From: Triparma columacea
Lineage: Eukaryota; Sar; Bolidophyceae; Parmales; Triparmaceae
Reading direction: 5' to 3'
DNA: 38,160 nucleotides
Assembly: GCA_030267965.1 (NCBI GenBank)
Contig: BRYA01000336.1
Span: 120,870 to 159,029, forward strand
Part shown: positions 31,424-38,160 of the stretch, piece by piece
Layout: the number at the start of each line of letters is the position of its first letter
How positions within the stretch are numbered: the stretch's first letter is position 1
Translations under genes and position numbers: made by a program
The notes under the pieces: model-generated
What the model was told of the DNA's origin: nothing
The model's database searches: none
What the model saw: the letters and a program-made list of their open reading frames with translations, nothing else

Positions 31424-34004
31424 ATGAAGGCCACAAAGTCAGCAAGTGCACTCTCGGACCTTTCTGATGTGCCTGAGAATTCTCCATTATTAAGCTCTCC
31501 AAGTAGTATGTATGGTTCAGAAGGTAGTGCTAAAGGATTCCCTAAATATCCATCAATATCAATAACAAACACATTAGAACAAGGGATAAACAAAGGAGGA
31601 GTATGTAAGAATGTCAAGAGAGAATGTGAAGAGAAGGAGTTTGCACAGAAGGGAAGGCTCGCATGGGAAGGCTCGCATGGGCGTAGCTTCCAACTTGTTG
31701 TTGCCAACTTGTTGTTGAGAACACTGCTGCAAGGGCAGCCCTCACCGCAGTTTGCCCCTCACCGCAGTTTGCACCTCGCCGCTCCTCTCCGACGCTCGCT
31801 ACGTTACATCTATTTCTAACCAAGTGCTCCCTTGGCTCGTCGCTTCGCTCTCTCTCTCTCTCTCTCTTCCTCGTATTGCAGACAACGATGGATATAATCA
31901 AGGCTTCAATTTAGACACATTAGCTACAAGAGGTCTTTATGAGGCTATACCTATGTATGCTACATTTGGTATGTCAAACCGTGTTCGTACATTATCACAT
32001 TCAATACGTAATGAAGCTATTAAAGCAGCTAGTTCACAAAACCTTCTAAGCCTGCTGGATGCTGATAAGGAACTATCTCTATCTCAACAACGATCCCTAT
32101 CCCAACGAAGCGACGACGAGGAAAGGGAGGTCATAACAGGCACGCTCATATGCAGCGTGTTGATATCCAGCACTCTGCAGTTCCTGGTTGGCTTCAGCAC
32201 TAGCGCTCTCAACCCCATCCAGCCCTATTGCTTCCAGGGGACCCCCCAGGCCCTCTGGGCCCTGGCCGTCTCACTCTACGCCCTCGGGGGCCCCTTCGGC
32301 ACCATGCTCGGCCGGCTAAAGCTGGGGAGCAAGCCGAAGATAATGCTCTGCTACGTACTCTTCTTCATAGGGGGCATCCTACAGTGCCTCGCACCCACTG
32401 TAAAGATCCTCATACTCGGCCGGTTAATAAGTGGCATAGCCAGCGGTTTCAGCACAGCCATAGTCCCCGTATACCTAGGCGAGATCTCCCCCCCAAATCT
32501 CAGGGGTGCCATCGGCACGGTAACCCAGTTCGCGTGCGTGGTCGGGATACTCTTCAGCAGCGTTGCGGCGTACGGACTGAAAGAGGGGAGGGAATGGAGG
32601 GTATTGCTAGGGGTGGGTGCGGCGGTTGCGGGACTGGGGGGGATGGGGGTTAAGGGGGGTATAGGTAAGAGAGTGGGAGAAAATATGGGGGGGGGGTGGG
32701 GAGGGGGGGGGTTTTACACGAGAGTCGTGGAGAGGACATAAAATGTAACTTACCATTACAACCGCCCCATCCCAACCGCCCCATCCCAACCGCCCCATCC
32801 CAACCGCCCCTCAGTTGAAAGCCCTCGGTACTTGCTGGGCAGGAATCATAAATCTAGGATAGGTAAGTTAGCCCCCCCCCACCCTCCCCACTTCCCACCC
32901 CATCCCCTCCTATACCCCCTCTATACCCCCTAACCCATCAATCATCCCAACAACTTAGGCCGGCGGGTCATCAAGGAGCTAAGGGGAATAAGGACAGACG
33001 AGGAAGTCGAGAAAGAAGTCAGTTACATAGTGGCTGCCGACGAGTCAATCAGGAAGAAGGAGGTCTCTGTTCGGCAGCTCCTGGCCGGCGAGCACGGGGG
33101 AACGTTCCTATTCGTAATAACCCTCCACGTCGCCCAGCAGTTCTGCGGGATCAACGCGGTATTTTACTACTCCACCTACTTCTTCGCCGGGGTCGTAGAG
33201 GACCCACTCGTCGGGAGCATCATCGTGGCTGCAGTCAACGTCCTAGCAACCTGGGCGGCACTCGTACTTATGGACAGATGCAAGCGAAGGGACCTCGTCA
33301 TTGTTAGCGCGGGGGGAATGCTCATAGCCGTGGGGGGGATATTAGCTTTCACGTCCCTCCAGGCCCTCAAGGTCTACAAAAACGGCCCCCTAATCAGCGT
33401 GGTAGCGTTCGTGGCATTCTTCGAAATTGGGATGGGACCGATACCGTGGCTCCTGCCGGGGGAGATCCTCCCCCCCGAGAGCGTTAAGGTCGCTGTAGAG
33501 GCCTGTTGCCAGGTGAACTGGTTCTGCAACTTCATCATCGGGCTAACGTTCCCCATCATGCAGGAGAACATCGGGTACATGAGCTTCGCTCCTTTCGGGT
33601 TCGTCCTCCTTCTCACCCTCATCTACACCTGCTGGGCAATGCCCGAGACTGAGGAAGGCCTCGTGCTCGCAGCGTCAGGGGAGGGGATGGAGGCACTCAT
33701 GATGAAGATGGGGAGCGGAAGCATGGGGGGGAGGGAGGGAGGAGGGGAGATCACCAGGGTTCACTCGGGGGAAGTCGGCAGGAAGGGGGAAAGGGGAGGA
33801 AGGGGGGGCTACGGCGTAGACGGAGGGACGAGCGGCAGGAACGGGGGCGTGAAATCGTACAGGAACGAACAGGAAATGGAGTGGAGGAAAGCCATGGAGA
33901 AAATACAGAGGGACGAGAATGTTCAGTACGTGTTCGTTCACAATAACAACAGCAGAGACAACTCCAACAGTGGCGAGAAGGGTAGCAGGTGGATGCCATT
34001 GTGA
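31424..34004 (+). CDS. Sugar transporter, MFS/GLUT (SLC2A) family
   Basis: Exons 31424-31604, 31882-32664, 32815-32862 and 32959-34004 join with all phase-1 junctions (AGTAT/GTAAGA, ATAG/GTAAGA, GATAG/GTAAGT) and give 685 residues. The 48-base third exon encodes ESPRYLLGR, the expected PESPR-type signature after helix 6, which supports the splicing. Other family marks are GRLKLGSK (loop 2-3), GRLISGIASGFSTAIVPVYL with GEISPPNLRGA, QQFCGINAVFYYS (helix 7), DRCKRRD (loop 8-9), GPIPWLLPGEI (helix 10) and PETEEG. Twelve helices are expected. The long N-terminus has ENSPLL, an acidic dileucine (ExxxLL) sorting signal of the type seen in lysosomal and vacuolar sugar transporters. The C-terminus is a long Gly/Arg-rich hydrophilic tail. 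Hexose transport is inferred from family; sugar and membrane are unknown. Confidence 0.88.
31651..31770. repeat. Short direct repeats in first intron of the sugar transporter gene
   Basis: Two perfect 14-base copies lie at 31651-31678. Two copies of a 16-base word (CCTCACCGCAGTTTGC) lie around 31740-31772. A TC dinucleotide run occurs at about 31850-31868, just before the acceptor. Confidence 0.75.
32759..32808. repeat. 14-base tandem repeat in an intron
   Basis: About three and a half copies of CAACCGCCCCATCC fill the end of the second intron of the sugar transporter gene, right up to the acceptor at 32814. The C-rich repeat serves as the pyrimidine tract. Confidence 0.9.
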
Positions 34005-34372
34005 GGGGAGGAGGCATGATAAAAATTGCATTTTTTCACAGACCGAATCATTTTAATAATACCCCCCCCCCCCCTCACCCCTACGATTCTGGCGTTGTTC
34101 ACAGACATACATAATCGGATACATTGCTGAACCGCGCGGTTTGGTTCAGGCGTGACATGAAGACAATTTTTGACCTCCCCTGAGTTCAACTAGGACCTAA
34201 CACTTGATCCAGATCCCGTTGCTTGCCTCAACATACTTTTCTCCCGGCTTATTGTGCCTTGTCGAGTTACAATTACATTCTGCTTTGCACTGCTGCTATC
34301 CTTAACTTAATACTCCACACCTTAACGCATTTGGATCGCCTGTGTGACTGTGAGAGCTTTAGAGCAGGGCAG
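34005..34372. other. Intergenic region upstream of the START-like gene
   Basis: No gene is seen. It begins with the presumed 3' end of the sugar transporter gene and a C-run at about 34062-34075. It then turns AT-rich and presumably holds the promoter of the START-like gene, whose first untranslated exon may lie here or at 34373. Confidence 0.5.
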
Positions 34373-34987
34373 GTGCATTTCGAGAACTCTCGCAACAGGG
34401 TCTTGAGACACTGAAGCTAAGTGGATAAGGACGAAAGAAGGTGAGAATTGTAATAGAAGGCGAGAGCGGAGGAGGGATTGTTGTGGAGGGAGGATACGGG
34501 GGGGAAGGGAGGGAAGGAGGACACAACAGCATGGCCCAACTTCCTTGGGGTTGGACCCCTGAGAAATTAAAAGAATATTGTGCGGCAGCAGCGGCGACGT
34601 ACATGCGCAAATTGTATTCGTTTCGGCTCACCCAACATCTTCGTAGCGAATTTTTTTCTTCTCGCGCTTTCGCAGGTGCATTTCGAGAACTCTTTGCAAC
34701 AGGGACTTGAGACACTGAAGCGGAGTGGATAAGGACGAAAGAAGGTGAGGATTATGTAGAAGGCGAGGGCAGAGGAGCGATTGTTGGGGAGGGAGGATAC
34801 GGTGGGGGGGGGGGAGGGAGGAAGGAGGACACAACAGCCTAGACCAACTTCCTCGGGGATGTCGACTCCTGAGCAATTAGAAGAATATTGCGGCAGCAGC
34901 GGCGACGCATATGCGCAAATAGTATTAGTCTCAGCTCACCCAACATCTCCGTCGTGAAAACAAATTTCCCCCCTCACGCTTTCGCAG
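34370..34987 (+). repeat. Tandem duplication of an untranslated exon plus intron (about 303-base unit)
   Basis: Two adjacent copies begin with CAGGTGCATTTCGAGAACTC at 34370 and 34673. Each has a 68- or 69-base exon-like part (34373-34440 and 34676-34744) ending GACGAAAGAAG/GTGAG, then an intron-like part with a G-rich block, ACACAACAGC and a terminal TTTCGCAG. Neither copy has an open frame across the exon-like part in all copies (stops in each frame, including a shared TAA), so I treat them as 5' untranslated exons of the gene starting at 34992. Overall similarity looks high with scattered substitutions and small indels. Confidence 0.75.
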
Positions 34988-34991
34988 GCTG

Positions 34992-37900
34992 ATGGCGGAC
35001 AGTGAGAAGGATTTCACCATCCTCCTGAAGCAGAGGGACAAGGAGATAGCTGGATTGAAAGCCGACTTAAGAGCAACAAAAGCTCAACATACTGCCGATC
35101 TTACATCTACAGCATCGTCAGTCAACGACCTTGTTTCTGCCATCAAGCGCACTGCGCACATTAACACAGCTGCTGAAATTGTCAGCGCTGCAACTGACCT
35201 TGCTGTCCTCCTTGCGGCCGCCGCTGATTCCGCCGCGGATCAGTCTGCTGTTGTCAGGCATGCTGTCGACGATGTCGTTGTCGTCGAGGCGGTGGAACAC
35301 CGTGACATTGCTGCCGAGGCTGCCGCTGATGTCGTCAAGTCTGCAAATGACTATGCTGTCAACCTTGGGGCAACTGCTGATATTGATAGGCTCCATGGAG
35401 ACGTCGGACGAGGTGAGATCTTGTAGGGGGTGAGATGGGAAGGAGTGAAAAAAGAGAGGTCGTTGGGAAGCCTGTTGAAATGATTCCAAAAAGCTAAAAA
35501 ACATCAACATTTCCACACCCGCAGAATCTGAAAATGATCATGGGGAAGCCAGACGAGGTGAGTGAGCGTCGAGCGCTCGAGGAGAAAAATAACAATTTTA
35601 TTATTCACGAGAGGGTGGGAGATGTGTGGGAGGACAAGATGAAGTTTGCCACTTTTGCTCATTTTCACATCTTTGTCGTTTCCGCAGCAGCAACTGAAAT
35701 GTCTCACGAGGACGCCGGAAGAGGTGAGTTGTGCGTTGAGAGCCGGATAAGAAAAATACATTTTAATACTCTAGTGGAGAGCGGGAGAGTCGCGGGAGGG
35801 CGCGTTGAAACTTTGTAATTTGTTCTCACTTTTGCAATGTGTTGTGTTGTCCCCTTCGCAGTTGCTAAATCTAAAAGCTCTCAGGAGGACGCTGGACGAG
35901 ACCAAGGTAAGTTCGTTTCAGGGGGTTGTAGGGGAGGAGACACTTGATATGCTACACAGAAACGCGCGCCGGTCTGCGGCGACCGCATGGGATCTGTCTC
36001 CGACGACCGCATGGGTTCCGTCTGCGGCGACCGCATGGGACGCTTCTGCGGCGACCGCATGGGGCGCTTCTGCGGCGACCGCATGGGATGCTTCTGCAGC
36101 GATCGCGTGGGGCGCTTGATATGCTACACAGAAACGAGGAACACGCATGGAAATCTTTTCATGTTGACTCACCAACACCATGATCGCCATTACCGCAGAC
36201 TCCAAAAACCGCCACGAGGACGTGGAACGAGGTGAGTTGTGCGTTGAGAGCGGGGAAAGGAAAATACATTTTAATACTCTAGGGGAGAGCGGGAGAGTCG
36301 CGGGAGGGCGCGTTGAAACTTTGCAGTTTTTTCTCACTGCCTGCGTGCTAACCTTGTCGAAAATGCAGCTGGCATTGTCACGGTTGTAAATGACCTTGCC
36401 GTCACCCTTAGGGCCGCTGCAGATCGCGCCGCAGCTCACAAACGTGCCGCCGACCGCGTTGAGACCATCGAGGTAGCACAACACCGCGCTGTTGTCCCCA
36501 AGGCCACTGAAGACTATGTCGACGCCCCTGATGTTGCCGCAGAGAATACCGCCGCCCCTGAGGCCGCAGAGAATACTGCCGCCTCTGAGGCCGCAAAAGA
36601 CCTTGCTGCAGCCCTTGATGGTGCCATGGACGATGACACCGGTCAAACTACCTCCCATAAGATGAAATACCAGCAATTACAAGCCCACAAGGAGATGGTG
36701 GGTGTGCTTGTCGAGCGTGGTGCCGTTAAAGGCATCATCGAGCAGTCGTGGGATACTAAGAGAGCAAATGTCGGCGTAGTGACTCATGATGAGCAGCAGC
36801 TTGTCCTCGATTACATCCTTGCCAAATCAAACGCGGGGGTTTTTCTACGTGACACTATCCATGAGGAGAAGGGTGAAAAGGTTGTGCTTTGGCAACACTT
36901 TCTGAGAGGAACGAAAGTCGTCGAGTACCTCCTTAAAATTAGAGCCGTCCGTAATGAAGGCTCAGGCCAGTGTGTCGAGATAATGTCAGAGGACGAGAAT
37001 GGCTTGCCGAAGGAGGCAAAGACGAAACTCGTCAAGATTGCGCGTTCGATGAATGCACAGCGAGCGAGGCTTGATGGCGAGATCAGGCTTGCGAGCTACA
37101 AATATGGGCTAACCGCCCTTACCCTTGTCGGAACAATGGAAGCCAAGGAGATGAAGAGTGAGGGAAGAGGGGACGTCAACACAGTTTACGCGTCAATCAA
37201 GGGTATATTGGAGGAGATCGAGAAGCACTTTCACAAGCCTGATGTGGTTGATGAGAGGAGGAAGAAGCACTTCGTGGAGGAGGTTATTCCAAGTCCACCT
37301 CCCCTGACAGAAGAGGAGGAAAGCATGCTGGAAGGAGTTGGAGGGTTGGAGAATAAGCTGTATGAGAAGGGAAAAAGAGTCAAGGGGACATTGAAGGAGG
37401 GGGTTGACAAGTTCCAGTGGAGAGAGGGGGACAATTTGTGGGGAGCCTATGGGGTCACTGTGGACATGTCAGCAAAGGGTGTATTGGCAGAGCAATTTCT
37501 GCTTGGCACATTTGCGCTATCTGAGAAGCACTTCAAAAATAATGGGAACTTACCAAGGACTATCAGGAATGATTTTGAGGGAAATAGAAGCATGCACTAT
37601 CATGTTGGCGTGAAGGTCCCTGCCGCCACAAATCGACTATTTGAGAATTGGTATGTGTGGAAGGAGGTCAAACTTGAGAATGGCCGGACATCATACATGT
37701 TAGCTTTTGTGCCGCTGACAGAGTACCCAGGAGGAGGCTTCAAGGACCTCAGTAAGGAAGGATTTGTGCTAGCAGAGTCTACAGGTGTCTACTTCTTGAA
37801 TGAGATTGCCCCAAATGTCTGTAGGGTGACACGCATTCAAACAGTTGACCTGAAATTTACTGGCCTTCTTCAAAAGGCAGTGATGGACAAAGCAATTGAC

Positions 37901-38160
37901 TACCTTGCAAAGCAGCAGCTTGTTGAGGCCAACAGGTTGCAAGAGAAATTCAAGAGGAACGGGAGGGAAGTTGATGCTGAGGTCAGGGGGGCCTTGGTGG
38001 AGAGGATGAGGAAGGGGGTTGAGTTGGAGGAGGACCAGAAGAAGGTGTTTGGGGAGTTGGAGGAGCTCTTTGGTGGGGAGGATGAAGAAGGGTGGGGGCC
38101 TCTCAAGTCACCCCATGAGGGAGTGAAGATGGAGATCAAGTACAAGCAACAGGAGAAAGG
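34992..38160 (+). CDS. Modular START-like domain protein with micro-exon series (3' end beyond window)
   Basis: The proposed exons are 34992-35412, 35525-35557, 35688-35723, 35862-35906, 36199-36231 and 36369 to the window edge. Every junction is phase 1 and the frame stays open, with about 597 codons in the last exon alone. Exon 1 is charged, then Ala/Val-rich helical (TAAEIVSAATDLAVLLAAAA). The four micro-exons encode short hydrophilic peptides around (S/R)HED-G-R. The last exon repeats the Ala-rich block (GIVTVVNDLAVTLRAAAD), then has a helical region and a folded domain with FVPLTEYPGGG, LAESTGVYFLNEIAPNVCRV and TRIQTVDLKFTG. I relate this to the C-terminal half of START-like lipid-binding domains in multicopy stramenopile proteins. 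GWGPLKSPHEGVKMEIKY at the end may open another module. A lipid ligand is inferred only. The 3' end is missing. Confidence 0.68.
35724..36323 (+). repeat. Near-identical intron halves (35724-35815 and 36232-36323)
   Basis: The first 92 bases of two introns of the START-like gene differ at about five positions by eye. Both start GTGAGTTGTGCGTTGAGAG and end GGGCGCGTTGAAACTTTG. Downstream of this block the two introns are unrelated. The block marks a recent duplication or conversion of intron sequence. Confidence 0.88.
35974..36117. repeat. 24-base minisatellite, six units, in an intron
   Basis: Six 24-base units of the form CTGCGGCGACCGCATGGG plus six variable bases run head to tail. The array is bracketed by a 22-base direct repeat (35943-35964 and 36115-36136). 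Because 24 is a multiple of three and the units lack stops, several frames stay open on both strands. Flanking splice sites at 35907 and 36198 place it in an intron. Confidence 0.9.

Noticed and set aside
34441..34710. Open frame with MAQLPWGWTPEKLKEYC inside the duplicated untranslated unit
   Set aside because: The second copy of the unit has stops and indels in the corresponding stretch, so the frame is not preserved. It also overlaps intron-like sequence.
35974..36117. 24-base repeats as a coding domain or CRISPR
   Set aside because: There are no spacers, and good splice sites on both sides exclude the array from the deduced coding sequence. The open frames follow from the 24-base period.

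Overview
The window is nuclear DNA from a compact eukaryotic genome. Genes sit on both strands and are interrupted by short GT-AG introns of about 50 to 290 bases. Intergenic gaps are often close to 50 or 120 bases, and poly-C/poly-G runs are frequent in introns and spacers. The gene set (WASH1, an EML microtubule protein, an LRR/EF-hand/coiled-coil protein, a START-like protein), together with an N-terminal signal peptide followed by an Ala-Arg-Ser/Phe junction of the kind used for complex-plastid import, suggests a photosynthetic stramenopile. Parmales or a related ochrophyte is my guess. This is inference; no rRNA or other phylogenetic marker is present.

Layout. 1-1586 (-): 3'-truncated Ser/Arg-rich and coiled-coil protein. 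1707-2854 (+): Cys-rich type I membrane protein with a Gln-rich tail and a reading-frame break. 3171-4507 (-): HDHD3/DREG-2-like HAD protein with a possible plastid presequence. 4967-5891 (+): secretory or plastid protein of unknown function. 5941-7053 (-): zinc-site-less alcohol dehydrogenase/quinone oxidoreductase relative. 7294-9158 (-): low-complexity protein with a DM14-like C-terminus. 9281-11356 (+): WASH complex subunit 1. 11405-16058 (-): LRR/EF-hand/coiled-coil protein. 16180-17895 (+): secreted phospholipase D. 18050-21394 (+): membrane-anchored six-hairpin glycosidase-like protein. 21535-23665 (+): cationic amino acid transporter-like permease. 23780-31116 (+): EF-hand plus triple HELP/WD40 EML protein. 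31424-34004 (+): sugar transporter. 34992 to the window end (+): 3'-truncated modular START-like protein.

There is no operon logic, as expected for a eukaryote. Three divergent pairs share spacers of 120, 121 and 122 bases between start codons, which suggests compact bidirectional promoters. Two convergent pairs end 48 and 49 bases apart. Themes that recur are cytoskeleton and endosome (WASH1, EML, coiled-coil protein) and membrane or surface function (transporters, phospholipase D, glycosidase-like protein).

The most unusual region is 34.3-38.2 kb. A tandemly duplicated non-coding exon/intron unit is followed by a series of 33-45-base phase-1 micro-exons. Two of the introns are more alike than the exons beside them, one intron holds a 24-base minisatellite, and a long final exon runs off the window. 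All exon junctions were deduced by eye from splice signals and frame continuity; none has transcript support here.
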